Assembly (NCBI GenBank): GCA_012845835.1
Contig: JABAKD010000026.1
Location: forward strand, 10,555,838-10,619,837
Length of the DNA stretch: 64,000 bases
Origin: Undaria pinnatifida
Lineage: Eukaryota > Sar > Phaeophyceae > Laminariales > Alariaceae
Direction: 5' to 3'
The notes beneath the pieces were generated by a model. It was not told the origin of the DNA and did no database searches. It saw only the letters and a list, made by a program, of their open reading frames with translations. Shown here piece after piece: positions 11,594 to 22,566 of the stretch. The position numbers and the translations under genes were made by a program. Within the stretch, counting starts at the first letter, position 1. Every line of letters starts with the position of its first letter.

Positions 11594-12659
11594 AGTCCCT
11601 GATTTCGATTTGGAGCCAGGCTCGGATTTTATGAACGACTATCAGAGCATCAAACATGATATCTCATCGCTAGAAACTAGCGACACCGACGCAACCGGCA
11701 ACAAGCCGTTTCACATGAGGCTGCGCTCATCCACTTCTCAAGCGAAAGCGCGTCAGCAGGCACTTCAATGCCTGAATTCCCCAAAACAGCAGTTCGAGGC
11801 TGTCTCGCAGTATATTGGGGCTGTCGGCATGGATGAAATAAATCATCCGGCTTCTACTTCGGTACCCAACACGTACGCGCAAGCTATGGCCTCACCGCAG
11901 GCAGAAGAATGGGAAGCACACATGCGTAAGGAGCTCAAAAGTCTGGATGAGCACGAGGTTGCCAATTTAATTCCATTCAACAAGGTTCCTCCAGGCTGCT
12001 CCATCATTGGAATGCGGTGGGTATTTCGAGTTAAAACAGAAGGACGTTTTAAAGCAAGGCTCGTGGTACAAGGTTGGGCTCAACAGCATGGACTGGATTG
12101 CTTCACTACTTTCCCTCCTGTTTGTCGTATTGACAGTCAGCGTCTTCTGCTGGCTATAGCGGCATCAACGGATTGGCGAGTTTTGGCCATGGACGCACAA
12201 ACTTCATTTCTCAACGGTACACTTGAAGAGGACGTCTACACCATACAAGCACCAGGCTTTGGAACGATAGACGAGAGAACCAACCGACCGCTGGTAATGA
12301 AACTGCGCAAAAGCTTATATGGACTTCTCCAATCACCAAGCGTTTGGAACAGCACCATTGACAAGGACTTGCGTAAAATGGGGTTCACGCCGACAGCATC
12401 TGATTCCTGCGTATACACAAAGGGAAGTGGGAACACATACATCATGCTAACTCTCTTCGTCGACGACCTACTCATCACTGGACCATCAAATGCAAGCATG
12501 GCCGAGGTTCGACGTGAGCTTATGGAAAAGTTCGCCATGACTGATCTCGGGGATGTGTCTCAAATTCTGGGCATTGAAGTTAGCGCGACAAGGCAGCCGG
12601 AACGATCGAACTCAGTCAAGGACAGTACACACTTTCGGTACTCAAGCGTTTCAACATGA
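11535..12659 (+). pseudogene. copia reverse transcriptase (RVT_2)
   Basis: This frame overlaps the integrase C-terminus and begins with an acidic linker. The RT domain then shows IGMRWVFRVKTEGRFKARLV, AMDAQTSFLNGTLEEDVY (first catalytic Asp), LRKSLYGLLQSPSVWN and the LFVDDLLITG catalytic box at about 12455-12480. It ends early at 12659 by a frameshift before the connection and RNase H. Confidence 0.95.
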
Positions 12660-12737
12660 GTGACTGCAACCCGGTACACGTACCCGGAATAGGAAAGGTA
12701 CTATGCGCACAGCCGGAAGAAAGCGTACTTCTAAACG

Positions 12738-13436
12738 ATGGAGGCAATGACTAAGCTCCATCAAGCCATTGTACGAAGTCATATCTTTCTTACCCAATGT
12801 ACGAGGTACGACGTGGCGTTCAGCACGATGCAAGCAGCTCGTCACATGGCAAAACCCACATCTGTGCACATGGCAGCGGTTAAAAGGATTCTTCGATACC
12901 TTCGCGGAACACCTAATCTGGCTATTGTGTACAAAAGGGGCAGCAGCTTCGATCTTACCGGATACCGCAACGCTTCGTATGGTATGGGAGACCCTAAAAA
13001 GATGAGATCTACTACCGGGTCGATGTTCTTCTTATCCGGAGGACACATCAACTTCTTGAGTCAGCTACAAAAGATCACTGCTCAAAGCGCAACCGAAGCG
13101 GAACTCATAGCTCTGAACACCTGCGCGAAAAATGGACTTTACCTATCAGGAATCCTTGGGGAGCTAGGATGGCCGAACTTCAGGAGCTTCAGGATATCTT
13201 CCGACAACAGAGGAGCACTTCTTCTTTCAGCAAACGGCAATTATTCCAACCGCAGCAAACACATTGCAATAAGATTTGCAGCCCTGAGGCACTGGATAAC
13301 GGACAGAATCGTAATCACCGAGTTCGTCTCTTCGAAAAATCAGCTTGCTGATATCCTCACCAAATTTTGCGATAAGCCAACCTTCAACGACCTCTGCTCG
13401 AAGATCAACGACTTCAGCACGGAGAACTCTTTTTAA
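12738..13436 (+). pseudogene. copia RNase H
   Basis: The frame includes the conserved connection RYDVAFSTMQAARHMAKPT, then the RNase H motifs SATEAELIAL (catalytic Glu), ISSDNRGALLL and RSKHIAIRFAALRHWI, ending FVSSKNQLADILTKF as usual for copia. The usual first Asp of the active site appears replaced: the text reads GYRNASYG where GYSDASWG-like is common. That would inactivate the enzyme even in frame. Confidence 0.92.
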
Positions 13437-14778
13437 GCTCCAACACCTTGAAGTCACAACTACAGCTCCGGCTCGCAAGACCGCTTTTGACCATCGCGAC
13501 GGCCTTGTAAAATATCTCAGGCAACCTCCACGATCACAAAAATCATTGTTTCATGGAGTTCCATAAGAGATTGCGGCGTTTCATAAGTGAGAAAAAAACA
13601 ACCCTTTTTCTGATTCTGCCGCGTGCTATCGGGCTTTTCAATCACCGACAAACCACTATGTACCGAGGACGGAGAAGCGTGTTACGCACAAACCGAATAG
13701 GCAATATATTGACAAGCGATTCGCCTATTATAATTCAGCCACAAGACTGCAATGGACCAGGGAAGAACAAGGCCGACGTACGACACATCGCATCACAACC
13801 CTTTTTTCCGTCTCTGTCCAAGCGCTTCTTCAGCCGTCCTTGACCTTCTTTACAGAACAGCTCCATCAACAGCTACCCGAACGGCACTCCCGTCAACAAT
13901 CGGGGACAGGCGCTGGAATTGTGGGTACGGTTGAAATTGATACTTAAGTATAGAATATTATATAGTGCAGCAGTTCTTTGTCAACTATAAAGTTACAACT
14001 GCTCGCCAGTTACGTATTAGTAAAGGTGGAACTACGGGTCGTATGAACTTATGTCAACGATCGTACAGCAGTGAGCCATGTTCTACCGGAAAATGCGTAC
14101 GAGTATATATTCCAGCACTGAGGAGTAAACGCTCGCAAAGGACTGTCTCTCTTATGCTCTTCAGCGTACGATTTGTATCAGACAGTTTATCGTTTTATGT
14201 GTATCCTAGGATCATATTGAAGTGGCGTGGTTAACTTACAGCAGCGACCTTTCTTTGTTCGTTAGTTAGTTTGTTTGTTTCTGCTTTTTTTGGGATATAG
14301 CTCGTTGATGGACTATGGCTACACCCACCATAGTTTGTTACAGTACTATCAGTACTTGTTCTACCTGCTTCCTAATGTTTTGCTCTTGCGGGAGTACGTA
14401 AGTATATTAAACAAACAACTAAATAGTGAGAATGTGTTATTTTGTCGTGATGGACACTTGTCCACAATTCTCTTTATTTGTCTAGTATTGTTTATCTATT
14501 TGGTACAATTCAGAAAGCGTGTTTAAAACCCAGTAGACGAATCTTTGTGTTTTATCTACTGGGTAGGGTATTTATCGCTGGCAATTACACCAAGCGTAAT
14601 TTTTTATACTTATCTTTCCTTGTAACGTTATATTTTTTTGTAAAATGTGTGGATAACATGGATACATCCATATTGACGCGGTTGATACACCGGACCGGAT
14701 ATGAGACCCATTTGTTTTTGATTCTTTTACGAATTTTTTTTCTAAGTATAAGGCTTCTCTAGCAATCTGACTTCGCAT
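13437..14778. other. Long non-coding 3' internal region of copia
   Basis: About 1.3 kb between the RNase H stop and the polypurine tract has no recognised domain and is AT-rich with T-runs. Most copia elements have only a short gap here. It could be an extra 3' untranslated region or sequence acquired by the element. Confidence 0.6.
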
Positions 14779-14788
14779 TATGGGGGTG
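14779..14788 (+). other. Polypurine tract
   Basis: TATGGGGGTG lies immediately before the 3' LTR start TGTTAAAAG. It is placed where plus-strand DNA synthesis would be primed. Confidence 0.75.
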
Positions 14789-15222
14789 TGTTAAAAGTAT
14801 GAACATTGGATTCAAATCTAAGTTAATGCGCAGTCTATTCGCACAAATAAGATATGCAGTTGAATCTCAAGTTGAATCTTACGTTGAATCTTCGGTGTAA
14901 CCTAGATGTAAACGTAGATTTGAGTATGTTAAGGTTGTCCCGTTGTCCCGGTATTCTACCGCACTACGGGCATTGTTCCGTGATGATCAGGTGGTGATGC
15001 ACCCCTCCATGATCACTCTCCCAACTCTCCCAACTCTCCTTCTCTTCCTTCTTTCTCTGCTTTCTTCTTCTTCTCTTTTTGGCCCCAAGCGCCCTTTCCA
15101 AACTATACTTTTTCTTTCTTATCACAAGTGATCTTAACAGACACTTCGGTGCCACCTCTGCATCTCTTCGCAGAGAGGACAGAGCCTTTACACAACCATT
15201 GTGTTCACAGGCTATTGGTACA
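14789..15222 (+). repeat. 3' LTR of the copia element
   Basis: 434 bp, collinear with the 5' LTR. The end differs slightly (CTATTGGTACA against CTATTCACA). The target duplicate CTCAG follows directly. Confidence 0.95.
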
Positions 15223-15227
15223 CTCAG

Positions 15228-15815
15228 AGCCCCTGTCCCTTCGAGCGCCGTTAGATCAGTGTCTTGCGGTTATACGCGAAAGAGCGAAAAGGCCACGACG
15301 CGAGAACCGTGGGTTGGACTCGCGTGGTTCTCCCGAGGCATGGTGTTCGTGAAGGGGACACTACGGCGCCAAAGTGACGAGGACTGGTGTTCCCGGGGGG
15401 GGACATGGCAGACCCCAATGCCCCATGAGGCCATCGACAGGTTGGCACCGTTGGTGTTGGAATGTTTTTGGAGGCGGCTTCTTTCGAATTTCCGCCAGCG
15501 AGTGACGAGGAGCCGAGGCGAGAAACCGCGGGTTCGGAGTCGCGTGTTGCTCCCGAGACCTGGCACTCCCGCACGAGGACACTACAAATCCAAAAAGGCG
15601 AGGACTAGTGTTCCCAGAAGGGAACATTGCAGACCCGCATATGTGCAACGAGGCTACCGACGGGTTGGCACCTTCGGTTTTCGATATTTTTCGTGTGCAG
15701 TTAGATCAGAATCTCGCGTGTTTCCACCAACACGCGAAGAAGACCGGAGGCAAGAAACCACGGGTTTGGATTCGTATCGTTCTCCCGAACCCTGATGGTT
15801 CCGGGCGGGGACATT
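15228..15815 (+). repeat. Three diverged repeats of 200-250 bp before NADAR
   Basis: The pattern gttagatcag/tcgaattt...CGCGAGAACCGTGGGTT...TTCTCCCGA...GGACACTAC recurs three times (about 15238-15365, 15450-15590 and 15665-15815) with many changes. Peptide readings such as GGKKPRVWIRIVLP and RGEKPRVRSRVLLP show that the units may once have been coding. It lies directly right of the copia insertion, inside the gypsy element. Confidence 0.6.
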
Positions 15816-15863
15816 GCAGGCACAAATATAACACCAATTTGGACCCTTCTTCGGAATACGCCA

Positions 15864-16355
15864 CAGATGAAGTGGTATTGTTCTGGCAGCCTCATCCTAT
15901 TTTTAACCTTAATCCCCTTCGTCGTTTGTCGTGGACGACGTGCCATACTCTTGCGCGGAGAAGTACATGATGGCCTAAAAGACCAGGCTTTTTCAAGTCC
16001 ATCGAGCAATGGAGCTCATGATGTCGTCGCCTAGTCCTAGCACACGCAAACGTTTCGGTCGAGGCGTGTGCAACTTCGACTCCGGTGTGGGACACAGGGA
16101 GAAGCAAAACCCGGTGTTATCTGGCATATACGCCACGTTCACGCAGAATCCAGACATAACTAAATCACCTTGTGAGCTCCGACAACAAGATTCTGGCTGA
16201 GTCCAGCCCTATGCGTCCAGTGTGGGGCACTGGTCTCTGGGCGGATGATCCCGGGGGCAACAACCCATGCCAGGGGGAAAGGAAAAAATTGCTCAGTGAG
16301 GCACTTTCTGAAGTTCGCGAAGCTATTCCTGGCAGTGACTTCCGGTTGGCGCACC
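15864..16355 (+). pseudogene. NADAR domain (DUF1768/YbiA-like) inside the gypsy element
   Basis: The plus-strand reading contains SPSSFVVDDVPYSCAEKYMM, then TRLFQVHRAMELMMSSP and FGRGVCNFDSG. After one frameshift near 16165 it continues with NKILAESSPMRPVWGTGL and LLSEALSEVREAI. These are the signature blocks of NADAR: the YSxxExYMM helix, the LLExSPxDxxWGxG block and the final GKxLLGxALMxVRE helix. NADAR proteins bind ADP-ribose-like ligands, and known members act as N-glycosidases or ADP-ribose hydrolases. Here stops (for example TAA just after YMMA, and two near 15905-15915) and frameshifts make it a pseudogene. Its position between the gag side and the integrase of a retrotransposon is unusual. 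The length, about 160 residues, fits a full domain. Confidence 0.85.
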
Positions 16356-17720
16356 CGCCGCCCCCTAGTCTATTCCGAACCTGCACTGTGAATGCAATAA
16401 CCAAGAAATCCCGTCCGCGCCGCGACCGGGTCGTTGACAGCGGCCCGCGCTCGTAACGCTCCCCCTTCGGAGTTCCTGACCAATTTATCAGGCGCGTTCG
16501 CCAGCTAACAGCCGTGAAGGTTTGGAGATACTTTTTGTCGACGCTCCCGACTTTTGCTGTAAGAACACGGCCCCTGTTTCAACGGGGGTACTGTGACGCT
16601 GAACGGCGTTTCGTTCACTATGAAAATTGTGAATATCAGTGGAGCAACGCTCAATTCAGAGAGGTGCTGGACTCCTACATGTTTGGGGAAGGACAGCATT
16701 GTTTGGGCTCCCAAACTCCTCCGACGATACTGTGGGGAATAAAGTTCCGCATATCCTCTTTCCACAAGACGCAAAAGAGCATTGGCAAATCGGGGACTCT
16801 CAATGCATAATTGCAGAGGTAGATTGAGTTCGTCCACGCGTTCGACTGCACACTCGAGTATCGTAAAGGCAGGGCCAACGGCATCGGTGATTGTCCTGGG
16901 CTGTTTTCCAGAGTCTGCTACGGTGTAGGACCGCAGTGGGTTGACAAACGTCAACCCCGTAGGGTTGACAAGCCCCAAGCGCGTTAAAGATAGGGATATA
17001 TACCTCCTACAAACCGGCGGGCAGCGCGCTCCCTCCTCGCCGATCTCAGCAGTCAGATTGGGTGAACTCGTGCTCCACACCGAAAGCACTGCTTTGGGTG
17101 GACTCGTGCCCCTCGATGAAAGCACTGCCTTGGGTGGGATCATGCCCCGCACTGAACATGCTGTCTTGGGTGGGCTCCCTGTCTCCTCTACCGCATTGTA
17201 TTATTTTCACACACGCGAGACACGTATAAGGGTTGACGGTCTCTTCCGCTCCCCCGGGGATATTTGCCGATCTTGTTTCTGTCTTCGTCGCCACTACCGA
17301 AGCCTGTACCGACCGCGGGTCGATTTCGCCTGCCGCTGACATCGCTTTCGCTTCTGGTCTTGCCAAATCCATCGAGGGCGGCACGATTTCCGCAGAAGCC
17401 TTGGCTGCAGCCACCATCATCGCACAGCCGACTCCTCTATCTAGGACTTCTACTCTGGAGACGGACTCCGCCGTGACCACCGGTTCGACTGTGTCCGTCT
17501 CTGCCTTGCTTGGCACCCCAGCCCCTCCATCGTCGACGACGCTCCGACGAACAGCAATTGCAACGGCCAATGCACCGCCGATGTAGATTATGGATTCGGG
17601 CTCGGCGAGGCCCCTCGGCCATCTTCCAGACGAGGTTCTACCCCGCCGCGAGTCCCACGGGCTCAGCCTGCGTCACTCACCGCCGCGACCCCTTGTCGTG
17701 CCGATCCGCCGGCCCGTACG
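16356..17720 (+). other. Decayed gypsy pol region: protease-like motif, 36-bp repeats, no RT found
   Basis: A VVDSG tripeptide context at about 16428-16442 may be a relic aspartic-protease site. At about 17060-17180 four 36-bp repeats encode LGGLVPLDESTA-like 12-mers. No reverse transcriptase or RNase H motif is readable in any frame of this stretch, although an element with integrase should carry them. It could be a deleted region or very old sequence. Confidence 0.45.
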
Positions 17721-19062
17721 GTGTCACTTCCATCCGACCACGACCACGCAGAGCCTGTGGAAACTCCTCTCCTACGGCTCACGCCTTCTCCAGGTGACAC
17801 GCCGACTGCACCTACAAAGTCGGAGGCCTTCGACGACGCTGCTGAATTGCGGTTCGCTGATTCCGTCGCGCGTTATTCGCACGCCGATTGGAAGCGAGAG
17901 CAGCACGCTGAGCCTACGTGCCACGCCACAATACGTTACATCTCTATCGGCCAGGCGTCGGCCTACCACCCGACCTTTTGGAGTGCTACCTCTCGCACAA
18001 GCGCCCCTCCCTCTCAGACACCCAGGGCCTAGGAGGTAAGGGTCGACTACATACAATCGACGACGGCGTCGTCCTACTTGTCTGTTATCCGACACTGCCG
18101 TCAACAAGGTCTGACCAACCCAACACTGTGGGGTGATCTATTTGCTTGCTAAACGATTGTTCGCAACTACTTTCCCCCGCTCATGCGCTATTGGATCACG
18201 CAAGCTTGTAACTCCACGGCCTCTTGTCACGTTGGCATCACGCGCTCGTTCCGCATGCTGGAGCGGTTTTATTGGTGGATTAGTGTGAATTTGTGCACTC
18301 GGTGGTTTCTTTGCCACTGCTTGAAGTGCTAAGCGCGGACGGCCCCACGGCCCGCCGGCCAATCATCTCAATGCTTTTAGCGGAAGGTCCAGGGATCGCC
18401 GTCAGTGTTTAATACTTCGGCCCCCTCCCGTCATACCACGAGACAACACCTACATCTTGCTGTCCACCGACAGCTTCAGTCGTCGGGCCGGCATGCTCCC
18501 CGACACCGCCGCTGAGTTCGCCGCGGAGGGTACAGCCAATATATTGGTGAACCAATACATCCCCTTGTGGGGGTGCCTGCGCACTATAATCTCGGCCAAC
18601 GGCCTGTAGTTCTGCTCCCAGCTTTCACAAGCTGTATATCAGCTGTTAGGCGTGCAGAAGCTTGCTACAAGCTCCTATCATCCCAACCGTAACGGGGGCA
18701 TTGAGCAGGTAAACAACACTATGGCCCAAATGCTGGCTATAGCCGTCAACGAGCGACAATACGATTGGGACTTGCATCTTCCCCACATCGAATTCGCGTA
18801 CAACAATTCTGTCAGCGCGGCGACGGGTCCGGCTCAACGTGGTCCACATGGCAGACTCCCACGGCCCCCCCTGACGGTTGTCGACCGTACTGGCGTCGTG
18901 GGACACCAGAGTCTGGCCCGTGACCACCTGACCTATTTTAACTTGGCCACCGACCGACAAAAGACCGCGAACGACCTTGTCCGCACATACCACGCCCCCA
19001 CTGTTTCTCGTGTTAACCGCAGAACCTCCGCCCCCGCCGACGCGCTTGCGTCCAGCACCTAA
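17721..19062 (+). pseudogene. Ty3/gypsy integrase
   Basis: The linker reads DSVARYSHADWKREQHAEPT (about 17860-17925). The HHCC zinc finger follows at about 18220-18330 (CHVGITRSFRMLERFYWW ... CHCLKC). The core contains LSTDSFSRRAGM (first Asp, about 18460-18495), ISANGL where the second Asp is expected (here Asn), and SYHPNRNGGIEQVNNTMAQM with the catalytic Glu (about 18675-18730), followed by HLPHIEFAYNN. Several stops interrupt the finger-to-core part, so it is a pseudogene. The motif order is diagnostic of gypsy-type integrase. Confidence 0.93.
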
Positions 19063-20027
19063 CTTCGCTACGGGTGGTTGGGCACGTGTGTACAATTCTG
19101 CCTCCACCATCCGCCAGGGAGGGAAGGCGAAAACCGACGGTAAGGTACTCAAGGCCAAATTAGCACTTAATTGGGCGGGCCCGTACAAGATCCTGGCAGT
19201 CGGTCCCTGTTCCTTCGCCGAGACCCCGGACGGTTCGCAGCTCGGGAGCAACCCCCTCTGTTTGGATATCCCTTCCGATCTGCCCGGTTCGGATCCTCTT
19301 CGGTGTGTGGATATCGAGTGCTGCAAACCCTGCGCCAACCCCCACGACAGCGGTGATATGCCCCAATACCTAACGGTGGGGCTGACGCAGAACGCGCTCA
19401 ACAATGTTTCCAAGAAGTCCCCGCCGTACCACATCACTCAAGACGACGTCTCGACTCCTCTCCAACTGCTGGAGGTTGAGCAGATCACCGGTAATCAGTC
19501 TGTACGGGGGCGAGGTGGCGTCATCGTGGTGGAACACAAGACGCATTGGGTGGGACTCTCTGAACCTTCCTGGGAGCGAGAAATAGACACCCACCTCTCC
19601 CGCCCCCACGTTGTGCGTATTTGCGCCGGAACGCCGGACCAGCACCGACAAACCCCACCGCTTCCACCGCCGAATGCAGATCGCGGCGGCACAGCGCGAG
19701 CTCTCCTGCAACAACGGGGAGCGTCTTCTAGCGCCGGGAAACGCTTCTGTTCCCCGCGCCCATTGGCTCCGTCTCTACCACGACACCGTGCTTTCTAAAT
19801 GAACCCACTCTGGGTAACAGGGAGACGATGAGTTATATTGACTTTGAAAACTCAGTGCGAGCACTACCGAGGACAAGGTATACTTGGTCCGCCTTCTGGA
19901 CGACCTGGGACCGATCAAATATCTTCCCTCGGCGCGCTACACGACTTCGACGGGAGCCGTATGATGCGCTTGGTGCCTGCAAGTTCACACCGCCAGTGCG
20001 CCCCCTCGGGGCATCCAACGTAACGTA
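19063..20027 (+). pseudogene. Integrase C-terminus with chromodomain-like tail
   Basis: An open frame to 19798 carries ALNWAGPYKILAVGP (integrase C-terminal SH3-like fold, about 19165-19205). It then has LQLLEVEQITGNQSVRGRGG and THWVGLSEPSWEREID (about 19460-19590), a chromodomain-type pattern of Val-Glu-x-Ile followed by a W...SW motif. Chromodomains at this place target gypsy integration to modified histones. A further tail (VPRAHWLRLYHDTVL, then KVYLVRLLDDLGPIKYL after a frameshift) reaches about 20027. Confidence 0.8.
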
Positions 20028-20947
20028 AATGAATGTCTAGGCGTCGACGCGGCCAGTTGACTTTCAAGCCTCCACCGCACCTCGATAGTTCCCCATTTTT
20101 GTTCCCGGGTTATGAGGTTTGGGACTTTGTCTTTGGGTTGTTTGTGGTGTTCTGAGAATCTTGGTCTGGTTTCGGGGCGGCTCTTTCCATTTGTTTTCCT
20201 TTTTCTCCTGCCGAGCCCCCTGCTCAGTGCCGGGCCAGGGTTCGGGTATAACGCCGCTACCTGACACACAGGGCTGTCGCCTTTTCGTCGTCGTTCATTT
20301 TGGCCTTGACGACGCCTTCCTAAGCACAGAGCCGGGGGGCGACCGGGGTACCCTGTTCGCGTGTAAAGTGGTACAAGGCTATGTAAGGGCCTTTGTATTG
20401 TCCTTTTTTTGTGTTGTGTTTGTTCTACCTTTTGACTTTGCTAAACACTTCCCCACTCGCGGGGCTGTAAGTGCGACCACCTTTCATCCCGGGTATTTTT
20501 CGTTGTTCGTCTGACCCCCCCGCAATGCCGATAGCCCGCGGAAAGGTTTTCGCATGCCTTTTCCATTATGTTAACGCTTGTGTTGCCCTCCATATCGAGG
20601 AGCGCTCGCCTCACCATCGTACCTTTTCTGTGGTTGGTTTACCGTAAAGCCTTTCCTGCCCTCCCGCGCCACACCGGCATTTTGCGGCAGGTTCTAGGGC
20701 CTTTTCTCCCCCCCCCACCACACCGGCGGTACGCGGCAGTTTTTACATGGGTGGCGTTTGCCTTTGCATAGGGTCCGTGTTTTCTTCAACTTTTTCCTAC
20801 GCATGTTCCTGGCTCCATAGCCAGACGGTTGGAGGTGTGAGAGTGGGTTTTGAGGAGCCGCATCTTCAATTTATGGTTTAGTTCGTAGAACCGGTGTTTC
20901 ACCGAATCTCCCATCTTTTTGCGAATGCGGTTCATCAGGGTGGGCTA
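20028..20947. other. T-rich non-coding stretch, possible 3' LTR body
   Basis: After the last gypsy coding piece the sequence turns T/C-rich. GGGGGGCGACCGGGG (20335-20349) could be a polypurine tract followed by TGTTCGCG at 20354. I could not match this part to the left end of the window, so the LTR start is a guess. Confidence 0.35.
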
Positions 20948-21217
20948 GATACGACCTCGAAAGGCCTGTAATTATCCATTTTGAGATAGTGTGAGCGGGT
21001 TTTGTATGATAGGGTTGGCGTTATATATTCGGGAAAGCCAGGACATAGTTCGGAGGCGCGTACCTCCGATCTCAGAAGTCGGCCGGGGCTCTGGTGGAAT
21101 GTAATAAAGCTACGTGTCTGCGGAGGCTAAAAAAGTGCGTACTCTCCGAGGACCTGCTCGATTGGCAGACCTGCAAGGGACACTCTGTGTCCCCATCCTA
21201 TACCTCTACACCCAATA
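20948..21217 (+). repeat. Direct repeat, right copy (possible 3' LTR end)
   Basis: This is the partner of 888-1147, collinear with several small indels. It ends CCCAATA. The two copies are much more diverged than the copia LTRs, which agrees with the gypsy element being the older insertion. Confidence 0.55.
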
Positions 21218-21623
21218 CCAGTGATGTGGAGCGTTTTTTTTTCTTTTTTTTGTAGTCAACATACAGAATATATGGATTAGGCTTGCGCCTAACATGGCGT
21301 GAAGCAAAATTTAGATGAGACACCAACCGCCTGTTGCTGCATGTATCGTTTTCATATTCTCTGCTGCTACATGTGATCGAATTGCGATAATATCGCTGAC
21401 GCGTCTACTAAACGCAATCCAACGCGTTTGCCCTCCGGTCCTTGTGTTCAAGAACACCATGTACGTATCAACCAAGAGCAATCACACACATTTTTCCGCG
21501 GGTTCTTGTGGTCAAACACACTATTAATATGTACCATGTAGTCTAAAGAAGTGCATTTTTGGCACCAAAGACTTCTCGTTCTTCAATAAAGCAGTCCCAT
21601 GTTACAAGATATTCCTTCTGTGT
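21218..21623. other. Intergenic, nothing recognised
   Basis: Contains a T-run near 21234-21251 and short chance frames only. Confidence 0.5.
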
Positions 21624-22102
21624 TTAAAATATCGTTGGGTAGCTACGCCCACGCCGCCAATAGGACGGCCAGGCACGATCCCTTTCACGATCACGAGCAT
21701 CATTGTATTTCTGCCTCGATCGGGTCAGTGTCCGATGATATCTCGTTGTGATGCGCATGTGCTTGACCATGATGTTGAATTCGTTGCTATTTCCCGCCTT
21801 TGTTTTAGACTGTTTTTGCACAAGTGACACAACTCGCTCGAACCGTTTCCAAACGCACACACACGCTCTCGCCCTACCAATATCGGGGATTGAGGAGACA
21901 AATAACATCCCGTATCTGCATCGAATAGCATACCGGTGGAGGCGAGCCCAGTTGCCGACGCTTCCGCGCTCGCTTTTTGTGCCTCGTATGAAGCGCTTCG
22001 TCTTCGATGTTGTGCCTTGCTCTCGCTAGTTCCCCGATTCGCCGTCTAGCGCGGAACTCGACAGTCACAAAATCACTGATGATCTGGTCCAGCGAGCGAT
22101 CG
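21624..22102 (-). CDS. Candidate last two exons of an Arg-rich protein
   Basis: On the minus strand, 22102-21934 reads openly after a good acceptor (GGGCAG) and ends at a GTATGC donor. The peptide has an amphipathic, basic character (SLDQIISDFVTVEFRARRRI, then HTRHKKRARKRRQLGSPPP). A 124-bp intron ending AAAACAG leads in matching phase 0 to 21809-21624, giving SKTKAGNSNEFNIMVKHMRI and an Arg-rich tail ending YPTIF and a stop. Matching phase and protein-like composition are the evidence. I recognise no domain. Alternatively these are chance frames, so confidence is limited. Confidence 0.35.
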
Positions 22103-22319
22103 CTGCCCAGTTGTAAACAACAGCTCTGTCTGTTCGCGTGTTCTATAAGTCGGCCAGCGCCGCCCTGTGCGGTATACGCTTGGTATCCTCACAAGCGCGA
22201 TAAACCAAACCATTCCAGCTGCTGCTGTTAACGTGAGCTACGTACTCCGTGTTCCGCCACAAGTTATGAACCATACCGCTGAACTCTCTGTGTGAATAAC
22301 AAACAACAGACCCAGGCTA

Positions 22320-22564
22320 CGGTAGGGGGGTCCCCTTTTGGGCCTTTTTTTCAGTGGCTAGGGGTCACTCGCCCGAGTAACCCCTTTCTTCTATTCAATC
22401 TTACGTTTTCTTTATGTTTTACATTGATGAAATCAATCCGCAATGCAAAGGTGATCTAAGCTGCGGCAAACCAAGCTCCTAAACCATTATCATCCGTAGA
22501 GTACAGAGCTACTCGTGCGAGTGGCTCAAACACACCAGTGAAAATGGGGGTACCCCCCCTACCG
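22320..22564. mobile_element. MITE with TA target duplication
   Basis: A 245-bp segment begins CGGTAGGGGGG and ends CCCCCCTACCG. Further inverted matches lie inside it (CAGTG near both ends; CACTCGCCCGAGTAACCCC against GCTACTCGTGCGAGTG). It is flanked by TA on each side (22318-22319 and 22565-22566), as for Tc1/mariner-type MITEs. It has no coding capacity. It lies in the putative intron between the candidate exons at 21934-22102 and 23609-23755. Confidence 0.75.
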
Positions 22565-22566
22565 TA

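Larger units (their letters stand above)
8143..15222 (+). mobile_element. Ty1/copia LTR retrotransposon, nearly complete, inactive
   Basis: The element has two LTRs (8143-8574 and 14789-15222), a perfect 5-bp target duplication CTCAG (8138-8142 and 15223-15227), a primer-binding site, a polypurine tract, and gag, protease, integrase, reverse transcriptase and RNase H in copia order. The LTRs differ at about a dozen sites, so the insertion is fairly recent. Even so, the coding region has an in-frame TAG in gag and several frameshifts, so it cannot make a full polyprotein. It lies inside the older gypsy element in the same orientation. Confidence 0.95.
888..21217 (+). mobile_element. Decayed Ty3/gypsy retrotransposon interrupted by a copia element
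   Basis: Gag-like, NADAR, integrase and chromodomain coding pieces lie in order on the plus strand between two diverged direct repeats (888-1147 and 20948-21217) that may be the 3' parts of its LTRs. Subtracting the nested copia element leaves about 13 kb. All frames are broken by stops and frameshifts, so it is dead. No reverse transcriptase or RNase H is recognisable between the NADAR and integrase parts, which suggests an internal deletion or a non-autonomous form. The integrase and chromodomain assignment is firm. The exact element ends, and whether the two direct repeats really are its LTRs, are inferred. Confidence 0.6.
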
